A stretch of DNA of 64,000 nucleotides from Merluccius polli (GCA_030340625.1 JAOPHQ010003695.1:620001-684000), one strand, 5' to 3'. Counted from the first letter of the stretch, positions 1 through 12,523 are shown. Numbers and translations are program-made. The notes: generated by a model not told the origin, from the letters alone.

Positions 1-760
1 CGAATTCTGGTTGCAGTTCCACCAGAGCTCCACTGGGGGCGATCGCCTGTGAGTGCAGAATGAATGGGAGCAGATGGAGCTACACGGCTAAATGTGTCTC
101 TTTCACCTGATTCTCATTGAAAAAACTCCGATTTGATTGTAGTTCTTACAAGTTCAACATAGGTTATAGATCGAAAGTTGAATGAACGAGTAATATGTCC
201 TTTCGATTTCTTACAGGACGAGTTGTTATTGCCCATAACACGCTAGCATTCTGCTAATGAACGCTGATTGGTCAGTGAAGGACTGATTACGACCAGAGAT
301 CTGCTTGATGGCATCTTGGCATCCGAAGCGGGACCAGAACGTTATGGTGGACAATTTCGCCCAAGTTCTTTTTTTTTTAACACAGCAACTTCTTTTGGTT
401 GCTGGCACTTTTATCTGCGTATCGTTATGTATGTACTGCTGTGTTATCGATGCCTTGAGGGAAAGGGAGAGGCTTGCCGTAAAGCAGTATCTCTGGTCGT
501 AAGATGAGTATGACGTCATTGACATTTTAAAATACTTTTTTAAAGCAAATAAGTGACTCTAAAAAATCTAACACCCAGCAATGTGTAATTTCTTTGCATC
601 CCCTTTCGAAAGCAACATTCAAATTACTAGACAAAAAATTATATCCTGAGAAAAGTGGAGTTTGAGGGGTATAGCTCCATAGACCGCCATTCATTCTGCA
701 CTCGTCCTGTGAGCGCCCTCACATGGAACCAGAGGGGAACTGCAACAGTTCAGAACCAGG
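1..760. mobile_element. Inverted-repeat (MITE-like) element, left end possibly cut by window
   Basis: The first ~110 bases recur as an imperfect reverse complement at about 645-760. Shared blocks include GTTGCAGTTCC, an imperfect GAGTGCAGAATGAATGG and TGGAGCTA. The ~530 bases between the arms are AT-rich and hold only short ORFs, which I consider spurious. This is the architecture of a non-autonomous DNA transposon. Family and exact ends are not determined, because the left arm begins at the window edge and no target duplication can be tested. Confidence 0.6.
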
Positions 761-779
761 AAGTAAACCGAGAGTGGAA

Positions 780-1045
780 CTTCTCTCCTTATTAGACATT
801 CTCTGTTAATACCTTGTCATTCTCTCTAGCTAGCGCTAGCATGTTAATACCGTGTCATTCTCTCTAGTTAGCTAGCGCTAGCATATTAATACCTTGTCAT
901 TCTTGCTAGCTAGCTAGCGCTAGCATATTAATACCTTGTCACCCTGTCTAGCAGTTAGCTAGCTAGCGCTAGAATATTAATACCTTGTCATTCTCCTTAG
1001 CTAGCTAGCGCTAGCTTATTGATACCTTAAATACTCCTCTCTAGC
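780..1045. repeat. GCTAGC-rich minisatellite, about 5 units
   Basis: A unit of roughly 38-48 bases, reading about TTAATACCTTGTCATTCT then CTAGCTAGCGCTAGCAT, repeats about five times with length variation in the CTAG tract. Each unit contains the palindrome GCTAGC or AGCGCT. It is followed by a short (GT)n-rich stretch. No gene. Confidence 0.8.
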
Positions 1046-2337
1046 TAGCTATGTGTGTGCGTGTATGTGAGAGGCAGGCTTTGGTTGTCGTGGCAACCAG
1101 GGGAGGCTCACTCCTGAGAGAGACAGAAAATCTCAAAATGAACCACCTCGAACCATTGGCCAAGAATGACCAAAAAACGACCAAAATGAAAACCGAAAAG
1201 GCCGTGAGCATCGTCATCTTGTTGACCATAAAAAATGTGACCTCGGTAGATTGAGGAAGAAGAGGTGCAACAAGCTCCTTTCAAAATGTCTCCTCTCCAA
1301 TTAACATGGGATTAGATGGGGCCGTTGCTGGCGCAGCAGTGCGTTTCCCGCCAAAACTATTTGTCTGACAGCTTCAGCAGTGTTATCACTGCGACTCCAA
1401 CAGATTTACCTACGTTTCTATCTATAAATTATTTCTGTACAGTGACATTTGCGGCCTTGAGAGCAGTTTACAAATGTATTTTTCGACAAATCTTTCTCTC
1501 ACTCTCCACTCTAACTGAAAAGGCAGTTAAAAGCAGTTGGGCATTCTACCAATACACAGCCCTTCATTTTTTGGCCTGATTTTTGGTACCTTTTTGTGTA
1601 TGTGCGACCAAAACTGCGGGAGGAGTAGTTGACCGAAAAACATACGGAAGAATAATTATTATTATAATAAGTATGGTGGGTAATAGTAGTGTGCTTTGCA
1701 GGCACACTAAATATGACCTAATTCATTTAATTGAAGAAATATAAAAATCTAAATGTTTCAACAAGAACAATGATGGAAATAAGTCCATACGTTTCTCATT
1801 TTATCCTTGACATTTTAATAAATGTGTCACAGTTCACACGTCAAAAAAACTAAACTGAAACTAAAAACTAAACTGACCATCTTCAGCATGGTTAATACAA
1901 ATGACTGAAGTTTCCACTCACTGTCAATGATGTGTGCAGTCACCTAATTGTGATTGCTTAGTGAGGTCCAATGATCCCAGTCAGGGCAATATATTCGGCT
2001 TCCGCCAATACATCATCTTTTTTGTGACTTGTTTTGGATTGTGGACACAATATATTCCTTCCAGATAGTAACCCCTCAGTGTAGGCAGGATTCATAGTGA
2101 TGCCGTGTGAAACTGCTGTGACATCAATGTGACAGAAACACACAGGAACAATGGAGGTGTTAACCTTCCTGCCATTATTGACTGACAAACTGTCACCTAC
2201 ACTGTACATTAACTGCTAAATTGTCAACTTCACTGCTAACCTGCTACGCACATGTACTCATAGAACTGGAGTTATATCCAGGCAACTACTATCTCTGCTC
2301 CGTTCGCTCTCTCACTCGCTCAACCACATACTCGCTA
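1046..2337. other. Non-coding intronic stretch
   Basis: No exon, domain or RNA gene recognised. The longest open frame (minus strand 2209-1958, 83 codons) has an ordinary-looking composition but no recognisable family and no splice context. Confidence 0.6.
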
Positions 2338-3268
2338 TGCACTGCCCTATTTCTTAAAGGAGCTACGCTACTCTTATAACACACTGCCCCACTCCTTAAA
2401 GGAACTACACTACTCTTATAACACACTGCCCTATTCCTTAAAGGAGCTACGCTACTCTTATAACACACTGCCCTATTCCTTAAAGGAGCTACACTACTCT
2501 TATAACACACTGCCCTACTCCTTAAAGGAGCTACACTACTCTTATAACACACTGCCCCACTCCTTAAAGGAACTACACTACTCTTATAACACACTGCTCC
2601 ACTCCTTAAAGGAACTACACTACTCTTATAACACACTGCCCTATTCCTTAAAGGAACTACACTACTCTTATAACACACTGCTCCACTCCTTAAAGGAACT
2701 ACACTACTCTTATAACACACTGCCCTATTCCTTAAAGGAATTACACTACTCTTATAACACACTGCCCTATTCCTTAAAGGAGCTACACTACTCTTATAAC
2801 ACACTGCTCCACTCCTTAAAGGAACTACACTACTCTTATAACACACTGCTCCACTCCTTAAAGGAACTACACTACTCTTATAACACACTGCCCTACTCCT
2901 TAAAGGAACTACACTACTCTTATAACACACTGCCTTATTCCTTTAAGGGGAGCTACACAACTCTTACACCACACTTCCCTATTCCTTAAAGGAGCTACGC
3001 TACTCTTATAACACACTGCCCTATTCCTTAAAGGAGCTACACTACTCTTATAACACACTGCCTTATTCCTTTAAGGGGAGCTACACAACTCTTACACCAC
3101 ACTTCCCTATTCCTTAAAGGAGCTACGCTACTCTTATAACACACTGCCCTATTCCTTAAAGGAGCTACACTACTCTTATAACACACTGCCTTATTCCTTT
3201 AAGGGGAGCTACACAACTCTTACACCACACTTCCCTATTCCTTAAAGGAGCTACGCTACTCTTGTAAC
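2338..3268. repeat. 42-bp minisatellite with a 128-bp higher-order block
   Basis: About 14 copies of a 42-base unit (CTACACTACTCTTATAACAC then ACTGCCCYAYTCCTTAAAGG plus two bases) run from about 2338 to 2932. From 2933 the array changes to a 128-base composite unit, made of three diverged 42-mers, starting at 2933, 3061 and 3189. Because 42 is a multiple of three, the minus strand has a 213-codon open frame with a 14-residue period. This is a by-product of the repeat and not evidence for a protein. Confidence 0.95.
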
Positions 3269-4971
3269 AGAGCATATCCAAGTGTTCTTGATATGCTTTC
3301 ATATTTATTGACCATGGCATGGTTTTGTGGGCTTACTTTTCTAGTGACGATTCTCTCTGACCAGTGGTCTGCAGTGTTTTCACGTCACCTTTTAGTATCA
3401 GAGAGCAATTTATTTGCGTACATTTTGACACATTATATACACATTATTTTTCTATTATTAATTAATTGAAATTAACACGTTATTTTGGCAATCCTACTTT
3501 TTAAATGTTCACTATAAAGTACTATTATAGAAGATTCAGACATGGTGTGCAGTTGTATCAAAACAGTTTTGTTTTGGATACCAACTTTCTCCAAAAGAGT
3601 GATACTTTTAGTTATTGAACAGGGAAGCAACTTCTACAACCAACCAAACATCGGCTCAAAAACTAACCAAAACATGGATGTATTCTGGATGCACACCGGG
3701 ACACACACGGTGTGTCACATAATCCCCCCATCAGCAAGCTGCCATTCACAACACTACTTTACACTTGGAGGAAGAGGGGAAACTCAGTTTCAGTCTTTTA
3801 AATACATAGAAGATTTTGAGTCAAAAGAAGGAGCATATTTGAGTCAGAAGAAGGAGCATGCACTCGTCTTCACTATATGTGGTTGAGGTTGTTTTCACCG
3901 CACAAATCTTATTGGAAAATATTGCATAATCGCATCGTAAATGATCTAAATAGTGAGGCCGTTTTATTTTCTTCTCTGTTTTCTTGCTTTTTCGCATTGT
4001 TTATTCGCTATGCGTCTGATCTAAAAGGAGCTTTAGTGTAAGATTGTGGGTTCAAACCCCATTGTCCGCAGTACTAAACCCTACTTTTGCTAATTATTAA
4101 CATGAAGCAAAAAAATATGATACATGACCAAATAAAAAAGTCTAAAATAAAACACATATTAAAAAACATTGGGAACCAATAAAAAAACATCACTTTTTGG
4201 CTTTAGAGTAGCTTTTTGGCTGTTTCTCATTGCAAAATACCTGCTCAATCACCTCTCCAACATTCTCCAGTGTGCCGTTCTTACATTTAAATTTAGGGCA
4301 TTTAGCAGACGCTTTTGTCCTTTTGTTCTTAACAGAAAACAAAACGCAGCTAATAATGTGTTGAGCTTTATTTAAGTTGACTTAATGTTAATAGCAAAAA
4401 CAGCGTGCCGCATGTAGAATGTTTTGTATTTGTTCCGTCTGAGGTGCCTTTGATGCTCAACACAGACACAATTTGGCCACTTCAAAGACTATGAAGTCAG
4501 CAATGCGAGACAGAAATGAAGCCATCTTACGACTTATTCTCCAACGGGATCACAGTAGCATATGCTGGTCACATTATGGTCAGTAAAATGGGCTTCCGGC
4601 GATTTTCAATATTGTGTTCTGAAAACTGAAACAACTCTTACTAAGGCTACAGGCTAATGGAGGGTAAGCAGTTGATGGAAAAAAACATGTTAAAAGCAGG
4701 CACTTGCATTAAATACAGTATTCCATTAGTGGCTTGTTAGACCGGCACTCGTAACAAGGTCATGTTCAAACTGTCACTGAATGTCGAGACTTCAACAGCA
4801 GCTACGTTAATTGTTTTGTGGGGACCGACTTGTTTGTAGGCCTCAACTTCATGCGGGCTTCAAATTTGTTGAATGTAGCAGTTTGAATCACAGTCCCAGC
4901 CTTCATGCAGTCATGTTTTGGCTCAGGAATTCAAAACATATAATATCATTTCATTCCGAGATTCAAGCTAA
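3269..4971. other. Non-coding stretch with SINE debris
   Basis: No exon seen. Around 4030-4065 there is a tRNA-like B-box word (GGGTTCAAACCCC) without a full cloverleaf. At 4293-4322 the reverse complement of the common teleost SINE/LINE tail (AAAAGCGTCTGCTAAATGCC) is present. Both are read as retroposon fragments. A 114-codon ORF at 3542-3886 has no recognisable domain. Confidence 0.5.
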
Positions 4972-4995
4972 CCCCCCCCCCCCCCCCCCCCCCCC
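4972..4995. repeat. Poly-C tract (24 C)
   Basis: An uninterrupted run of 24 cytosines on the + strand. Confidence 0.95.
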
Positions 4996-6329
4996 AAGGC
5001 TGGCATCCCACCGATTGAACCTTAATTAACATTGTCAGCAGGCAAAGGCGATGGAGTTTATCAGGGGCAGAGTTAATATAGACCTTCTACATCTGTAGTT
5101 TGATTTTCTCCCCCTTTTCCCTTTTCCCTTTCTCTGTAATTGAAAATTTCAATTAGCGATGCATTTGGGACTGCGTAGCCCAACAAAAAAAAAATCGAAA
5201 GGTGTCCTTTTAATTTTCGCATTTGTCCTCACTTACAGCAAGTCCCCCGAGATAGGCAATGCCGTGAGTGTCTTGTTACGCGTGAACAAATGCAATATCG
5301 TCCCTGCCTATGTAATTCTCTTCCACCTAATCTAAAAACCTACCACAAAAAAAAGAATTGCATTGGAATTCAACATGCCACTTACCTCAGATATAAGGAA
5401 CAACCAATAATGCTTGCTCAATGAGGCGTGGCCAGATATTTTAGAGAAAAAGGGTGATCAGGTAAAGATTGGGTGTCTGGTGACACATGTCCTCTGAGGT
5501 CCCCTACAAACTAACACACACATGGAACAGTTTCAAGATGTAAAACCTTTCCGTCGTTGCAAGGACAACTACTTTGTGTAGCTTATATCCTTAAGAGTCC
5601 AAACGTATTCACAGTTGATGGAATTTTCCGCTGGTTCTTGTGAAATTTGTTTGAAAACTTGTGAATGAAAATGTTGATGGGTGTTTTCAGGAACCCCAAA
5701 TCCATCCTTGAAACTTGAAAACGTTGCGTTGTGTAGATTAATTTTTTTAAACACTCTTGACAAAAGGATATGAATTATGTCAAGAGACTACTATCCAAAT
5801 ATGAGCTGTTCAAACATTTAAATGCAATTAAATGCATTTGTAGCAGTAATTACTTAAAGGGGATTTTTCAACCTGGACCCTATTTAACCATCATTTTGGG
5901 TTTCAGGGACTAATGCAGACAACAAATCTTTAAATTTGTCCAGTATTGAGCGAGATTGCTTCAGCCGTCAGCTGCGAAGGGGCAGCAATGTAAAGCTACT
6001 GGGGCAAAGGCGCCCGCCACTGACAGGCTCAGATTGTTATTATAAGTGTTGGAAAACATTATGGAAAGGATCCCTACAGAGAAATAAAACCTGTCTTTAT
6101 CTTTTGCTTGATCCTGTTTGTTTGTTATTGTGTCCAACAAACTCTCGTTCAAGGAAAATATTTTGCTTTGACATATCGCAAGAGTTGAGTTGTTGCAGGA
6201 AGAGAATGGTGGAAACGTGAGTGAGTTGGAGAGAGAAAAGCGTACCTTAGTATTATCCAAATTATTTTCAATGGCATGGCTGAATAATTAGCTGATTTCA
6301 ACAATGTGGATGAAGCCTTAGAATTCAAT
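4996..6329. other. Non-coding stretch, TTAA-bounded repeat start near 5858
   Basis: No exon found. At about 5854 the sequence TTAAAGGGGATTTTTCAACC begins a stretch that resembles a widespread teleost interspersed repeat (CCTGGACCCTATTT motif). The matching right terminus was not found, so it may be truncated. Confidence 0.4.
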
Positions 6330-6712
6330 GGCGGATGAAGAGCTCCTAGAAATTGAAGAGCGGACGAGGAGAGAGAGAGACAAAGGACATAAGAGTGAAC
6401 AGAACCAGCTACTGCAAGGCCGCAACGCTCGGGAGACTGGTGGTGTTCCTGTGGGTGCTGTGACCCAATGCCGAAAGAGGAAGATAACTATGTTGTGAAG
6501 AGTGGGATCTGTTGCTGCCCGGTATTAGCGATCTTGATGTGTCCAGGGATGATACCTCGGACACTACACAACGATGTGTCACCACGTTAGAGGATTTCGT
6601 CCCTCTGATCAACAGCGCTGTGCTGGAGACATTCTTTCGTGTCCCCAAAATAAACTGGAAGAAGTGGCCAAGACCACAGGGACCAAATGGGCAACTATCC
6701 ATCGAGTAAGTA
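6330..6712 (+). pseudogene. Unidentified coding-like fragment, interrupted by a stop/frameshift
   Basis: An ATG at 6330 opens a charged frame (starts MADEELLEIEERTRRERDK) that stops at about 6500. The next frame, from about 6488, continues without a stop for some 70 codons (LPGISDLDVSRDDTSD ... RVPKINWKKWPRPQGPNG) to a GTAAGT donor-like site at about 6703. Composition is protein-like: acidic-basic N-terminus, then mixed hydrophobic and charged residues. I do not recognise the family. It could be a first exon of a transposon-borne gene broken by one frameshift, or chance. It is not part of the ncam2 frame. Confidence 0.3.
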
Positions 6713-9386
6713 TATATATGTTTATGCATTTCATTTCTTTACCTATCTTTCTTTACCTTTACAAATCAACTTGACCCTTGATCCTCTCCTCCAGCCAGTG
6801 CAGAATTGTGGCCTACCATGTTGAGCTGGAGTGGGGTGCTCAAAGTAGAGTGCCTTGGTCGTGGCAATAGAAGAATGTTGCCTAGGTCCGTTGTCACTGC
6901 CATCAGAAGTACTCCTCCCCCTCCGGCACTTACATTGGGTTCAAGGAGGCAGAGGTCATGTTCAGAATTATCTGTGTAGTGATGTTCATTGAGGAAGAAG
7001 GCCGCCGACACAGGAACGCTTTTAACTCACTTTATTTGTTTAGCTTTAGGTCTATTATCTATCAAGCAAATGGAGAGGAATTGTAAAATTCACGCGCGTG
7101 GAGCGACCCTTAGCTGTGTATCTGTCCAGATACGCTGCCTGTAGGGTTTCTGCCCTCCCCTGGATGTGTTGTTTGGTAGTATCTGGGCAGGCGTGGCCTC
7201 TATGACGCATAATATGCTCTGATTGGCTAGTGTTTAGCGCCCGCCCCCAGTGTATTATGTGTGCCGCCATCTGGTGGCCAGGTGCGGTTAATACAACTTA
7301 TATATTTCTTTCTGTTCCTTTGTGGCTATGTGTAGATATTACAGCCTGTTGATACATATGTTATTATTTATTCTTAACATCTGATATAATTATGCATACA
7401 CACCTATCCCACAAGTGACTCTTCAATAAAGTACTTATGACTGTACTGCTAAGCAGTCTGTTGAACCTGTTCCATCCTTTATAATAATAGCGGGACATCC
7501 GTTTTGTCTTCCATTTCAAATCTTTGAATACAATCACTGTAAAAACAAATACCACTCCCCCTACGTGACATTACGTTCAAGGAGGCAGAAGACATCCTCA
7601 GAATTCTTGTTTTATAATTCTGTATACCTACCTATGCCATGTTTGCAATAATAATTATAATAATAGCAAAGCTGTGTTTCTTTATTTCAAATGTATGTTA
7701 TAAAAATAATGTATACAACAGAATAATAAATGATTTACAAGAAAGTCAGTTCAGCTTCACTATTAATTGAACCTTGACATATGTCGAGCTAGTAAATCTT
7801 CCTTAGGTCTTCTTTGGCGGGGTTGATGACAGGGCAAAGGCCTGGAGTAAACAACCCTCTGGTCTTTTCTTCAGGACACGCTGCATGAAGTCATGACAGA
7901 TGCTTGGCGTGTTTATAGAGGGGTTTTACAACCCATTGTTGACTTTGCTTCGAAAAATAAGTGTAATAAAGTTCACCATCTAGTAGTTCTAGTTCACTGT
8001 CTCATTGACGCACATGCATTCACTAGGTAGTGAATAGGTTGTATAACAGGCAAGAAATAATACGAAATGTTTACACCACGCACACACACTTTGGAAACAA
8101 TATTACCCAGATAATGTCAGCTTGTTGATAAGACTTATTCTGTTATTATGAATATCAACTACTGAAAAGTGGGAATTCATCTATATAAGCTGCGTTTTCA
8201 CCACAGGAACTAGGAACCTTTGGAGGAACTCGGTGCGTTTTCACCGTAGGGACCAGGGTCTAATTTCTTTTTGAATTATCCTTGAAGAACTACTTCAAAC
8301 CATCAGATTCCTTCAGCAGTTGCCAATTATGGCCGACTTGCAAGGTAATGATCTCCAGCAGACAAGCGACGGGTCTGGGCGTAACCCAGCACCACCCAGG
8401 TTGCTCGCTAGGGACCCATGTGTCTTTATGGACATCGCCCAGATGCGACTAGGGCAAGAACAATCGTCAAATGAAACAGAGTGGAGGAAACGACCCCCCC
8501 CAAACGTAATGAAAGACATGACATGAGTCACCCTTCAGAAACCTTTTTTTTTGTAATCAAGATAAGATAATTCTTTATTAGTCCCACAGCGGGGAAATTT
8601 GCAATGTTAGAGCAGCAAAAGGGGGACAGCACAATAGGACACAGCATTAGTAAAAAAAAAAACAAGCAAGCAAGATATGATATAAAAAGCAAGATATAAT
8701 AAAAAGTAGGATACAATAAATAAATAAACAGATAAACAACTCAACACTCGGTGGTTGAGTTCACATTATTGCACATAGGGAATATTGACATTGCGTATAG
8801 GAAATGTTGATGAGCAAAAGTAAACACTACTTGCGTAACTATATATATGTGTTCATTTATTTTTTCTTATGGCTCATAGGCTTGCAGGAAGGAAGTGAAG
8901 AAGCATGGAATTTCCTGATCAAACTGAATCTGTTCAAATCAACCCAGATCTGTATCCCACAGCGTGTTTGAGTTGCACCCCATCGCTCACAAAGATGTCT
9001 TGAAACCAACCCCCCTCCCACCTCAATACTATCATCCTCCACTGTCGTCACAACTTTTTTTTGAGGACGCCGCGTCAGTAATCCTTGGTGAATTCCTGAA
9101 GCTTGCCAATGCTAAAAGAGCCTCGCTGATTTTTGTCCTTTTGAAGTGTTTTCTCATCTTTTATTTTTTTGACAGCGTGTCTGTAACATAGCTACATTAA
9201 CATAGCTGTAAAAAAAATTAAAAAAAGCATATGATTTAGGAGGGTATGATTACAATATGTAAAATACTCTTTTACATGTGGTAGTGTTTGTTATTTACTA
9301 TATTTTGTATTGTATTTTATTGTATGTTGCTGCTGTCATCTTGACCAGGTCTCTCTTGTAAAGGTAAATGTGAATGACACCAACTT
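6713..9386. other. Non-coding stretch with interspersed repeats
   Basis: No exon seen. The bases at about 8555-8720 read as the widely distributed fish repeat with the words TTCTTTATTAGTCCCACAGC and GGGGAAATTTGCA, probably a LINE 3' end in reverse orientation. Bases 8187-8260 contain GCGTTTTCACC twice, 41 bases apart. The rest is AT-rich and unremarkable. Confidence 0.45.
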
Positions 9387-9728
9387 GGTGTGTAGAAGTT
9401 TGTGGCATCTAGTGGAATAGACTTGGCAGAAATTGAATATAATATTCATAAGTATGTTTTCATTAGTATAATGACCTGAAAATAATAATCAGTGTGTTTT
9501 CGTTCGCTCATAATTAGCCGTTTATATCTAGGAAGCATCATAGCATCATATCATAGGAAGCAGGTTGCCTTCCACGGAGGCCGCCATGTTGCACCGCCAT
9601 GTTTCTACAGTAGCCCAGAACGGACAAAAGGCTGTAGAGAAATAAAGCCTTCGCCGTTGCATATTGTTGTTGAGACTAAAATAGGTTCGTTGGTCAACAT
9701 TTAGTAGCTACCCGGGGGGGGGCGGGCA

Positions 9729-9765
9729 GCTATGCTGCTATAAATGACATTTATAGCAGCATAGC
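9729..9765. repeat. Perfect 17-bp hairpin, 3-nt loop
   Basis: GCTATGCTGCTATAAAT (9729-9745), loop GAC, then its exact reverse complement (9749-9765). It follows a G-rich run at 9713-9726. Confidence 0.95.
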
Positions 9766-10140
9766 GCTACTGTGGTGGTGTTTTAAAATAATCTCAATGG
9801 CAGTTTATGTAGTTTGAAAGTGTTTTTTTTGTATTAAAAATATTGAATATTCAACAGATATCTACGCTCTGAATTAGCGATGTGACATGGTGAACTAAAG
9901 ACGTGATCACCGGTATGAGTCCCGTGTGTCTAGCGGTGTCTACCTGCCCAGGAGACGGGCAGCAGCACTCCTCTCTATAGAGCCATCGTTTGGTTAATAT
10001 TTCTACACAATAGGCAAATGACAAAGTATCCTGCCTGAAATAATAGCCTAACTAAAGTGCAATTAAACCAATACGTCTCACATTACAAAATGTTCAGAAT
10101 GGACAAAACATTAAAATGGCTGTTTAGAAGTGTGGCACCG

Positions 10141-10380
10141 TACTGGCACCTTACAGGCCAGTACAGGCCACCCTAGCTTCAGTACCTACTGGCACCTTAC
10201 AGGCCACCCTAGCTTCAGTACCTACTGGCACCTTACAGGCCACCGTAGCTTCAGTACCTACTGGCACCTTACAGGCCACCGTAGCTTCAGTACCTACTGG
10301 CACCTTACAGGCCACCGTAGCTTCAGTACCTACTGGCACCTACTGGCACCTTACTGGCCAGTACAGGACACTGTAGCTTC
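10141..10380. repeat. 36-bp minisatellite, about 5 units
   Basis: The unit GGCACCTTACAGGCCACCST continuing AGCTTCAGTACCTACT starts at 10191, 10227, 10263 and 10299, with partial or diverged copies on each side. Both strands stay open because 36 is a multiple of three; no protein is implied. Confidence 0.9.
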
Positions 10381-10627
10381 TCCTATGTCATTGGAAAGGG
10401 AGGGGTGTGGGGGGGGTATTCAGTTGGTTGTAATCTGCAACCTCACCACTAGATGCCACGAAATTTGACACATTGTGCCTTTAAATGAAGACTACGGTAC
10501 ATAAAAAATACAACAGCAGTAGGATAGAAGAGAGGGCACATGAAATAGAGAGGAAGGTGTGGGTGGAAATCAATGGTGATCATGGCCAGTCAGGGAGAGG
10601 AAAAGGACTCCTGTGGGATGTCACTGG

Positions 10628-10667
<40 letters not shown>
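10628..10667. repeat. (TG)n microsatellite, about 20 units
   Basis: Near-perfect TG repeat, with further interrupted TG-rich sequence to about 10830. Confidence 0.95.
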
Positions 10668-10959
10668 ATTTGTTTGTGTGGGTGTGTACATTTGATTTTG
10701 TCTGTGTGTGTCTGCGTCCTGTTTTTTAATCTAAGGCGTGTGTGTGTTTGTTATGCGCTGTTTGTCTGTGCCTGGCTGTGTGTGTGTGTGTGTGTGTCTT
10801 TGTATCTTAAGACTGTATGTGTGTTTATCTAGCGCTGTGTGCTTATACATATACAGTAGTACATGCAAATGTATATTCATATTTGCCATACTCATATATT
10901 CACTACATAACAATATTTACATGACTTCTAACATCGTACCTTCACACAGACACACGGAC

Positions 10960-11600
10960 ACACAGTAACAGGTTACTTACTAAATGTAATATACCTTTTT
11001 TTTGTTATTTCAGTTTGTTTCAGTTACGCTGCTCATTTACTCATGCATGTCGTGGCACGGAGCTGTTTTGACTCCGGGATACTATGCGTATCCGTGTATT
11101 TTGTCCTAAGAAGACAATGTGAAGTCATTATTTCAGAGCAAGAAAGGGCAACATATGGAGGTTTTCATACGGTATAATACGACACCCCAGCCACCCTTCC
11201 CGCGTTTTTGTGTCCCCGCAAAATGAGCTGTGATGTTGCTACCTCTGTATCCTCTCCCTCGTCCTCTGAAAATTAGGGATTTGTGCACACACAGTAACAG
11301 GGTTATTTCTAAACTTTATTATACCATTTTTTTTTGTTATTTCAGTTTATTTCAGTCAGCTGCTCATTTACTCATGGGTGTCGCGGCACAGAGCTGGTTT
11401 GACGCTGGGTTATTACACCTACCTGTGTATTTTTTCATAAGAAGACAACGTGAAGTCATTATTTCAGAGCAAGAAGGAGCAACATATGGAGGTTTTTCAC
11501 ACGATATACGACACCCCAGCCACCCTTCCCGCCTCTTTGTGCAAAATGAGCTGCGATTTGTATCTTCTCCCTCATCCTCTGAAAATTAGGGATTTGTGTG
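10960..11600. repeat. Tandem duplication of a ~330-bp unit
   Basis: The block beginning CACAGTAACAGG at 10961 is repeated from 11290 at about 329-base spacing. Both copies share TTTCAGTTTRTTTCAGT, AAGAAGACAAYGTGAAGTCA, CGACACCCCAGCCACCCTTC and TGAAAATTAGGGATTTGTG. Divergence is roughly a tenth of positions by eye, so it is an older duplication. No coding potential shared by both copies was seen. Confidence 0.85.
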
Positions 11601-11819
11601 TGTGTTTGTGTATACTACTGTGGGCTTCTGGTGTGTGTGTTGCATTTCTGTGTGTGTGCACATGAGTGGAGGTTTGCATCTGTTTGTGTGTAGGTGTGCT
11701 AGAGTCTGTGTGTGTGATCATGTATCCATGGGAGTGTGTGTGTGTCTACATTTGTGTCTGTGGAGCAATATCTGTCAGTGTGTGTGTGTGTGTATGCCTG
11801 TGGGTGGGTTTGTGTCTAT

Positions 11820-12447
11820 GGCTACGTTCACACTGCAAGCCTTAGTACTCAATTCGGATTTATTGCTCAAATCCAATTATTTTGTTTGGCTTTTCACATG
11901 ATTATTTATATGTGACCAATGTGAACTGATCACAGTCCTGCACTGAGCTGCATGCGCAAAAGAACACAGACGTCACACGCAGAACACTGTCATACCGAAG
12001 TAAACATGGAGGCCAAGGAAGTCAGCGTCTATGGTATGCAGAGTCGGACCCAGGAGTTGAAATACCCCCCAAATACTTATGAGGTCTAACACCTCACTGT
12101 TCCTCCACTGACTACCTCCATTGCAGCTGTCGTCCATGTTTGTATTCACTGAGTGACTCCCGCCCTTACAGAATTGTGACAAATGTCGATCTCGAGTGAC
12201 ATAAAAGTTGCATAAATTCCGATATAACTGTTCAGACTGAGGTCGCATTGCAAAACTGCAGACTTGTATCTTGATTTAGGACCACATATGAAAGTCGTCT
12301 AAATCAGAATTGAAAAGTTCAGATTCCATGTGATTTTGTGCTGTTCACACTGAACACTGTTTTTTTAATGAAAAAACAGATCTGAGTCACATATGAGCAA
12401 TATTTGGGAGATTTGGGCAACTTTTGCCTGCAGGATAGACGTAGCCT
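11820..12447. mobile_element. hAT-type non-autonomous transposon (tentative)
   Basis: GGCTACGTTCACACTGCAAG at 11820 is mirrored at 12429-12447 by CCTGCAGGATAGACGTAGCC. Interior arms also mirror each other (TTGCTCAAATCC against AGCAATATTTGGGAGATTTG). This TIR style is common in teleost non-autonomous hAT elements. No clear 8-bp duplication could be assigned. Confidence 0.6.
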
Positions 12448-12476
12448 ATATGTCTGGGTGTGTATTTGTAGCTGTG

Positions 12477-12477
12477 G

Positions 12478-12518
<41 letters not shown>
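12477..12518. repeat. (TG)n microsatellite
   Basis: About 20 TG units, uninterrupted. A second TG run of about 16 units lies at 12851-12882, and about 200 bases of ordinary sequence separates them from a C/T-rich segment at 12660-12720. Confidence 0.95.

Positions 12519-12523
<5 letters not shown>

Larger units (their letters stand above)
9387..10483. mobile_element. Non-autonomous DNA transposon with short TIRs
   Basis: Left terminus GTGTGTAGAAGTTTGTGGCA followed by TCTAGTGG pairs with the reverse complement of the right terminus (CACTAGATGCCACGAAATTT then GACACATTGTGCC). The right end is followed by TTTAA, suggesting the TTAA-targeting group. Internal words such as GCCGCCATGTTGCACCGCCA are familiar from a common teleost MITE. 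The element carries a 17-bp perfect hairpin (9729-9765) and a 36-bp minisatellite (10141-10380). Left boundary is approximate. Confidence 0.65.

Noticed and set aside
1958..2209. 83-codon minus-strand ORF
   Set aside because: Non-repetitive, but no recognisable domain, splice site or neighbouring exon; too short to claim.
2289..2930. 213-codon minus-strand ORF with 14-residue repeats
   Set aside because: It is produced by a 42-bp minisatellite whose unit is a multiple of three; there is no start context or family.
3542..3886. 114-codon plus-strand ORF
   Set aside because: No recognised motif and ordinary intronic composition; length alone is not enough in 64 kb.
4030..4070. tRNA gene near the word GGGTTCAAACCCC
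   Set aside because: Only a B-box-like arm is present; no acceptor stem or A box, so SINE debris is likelier.
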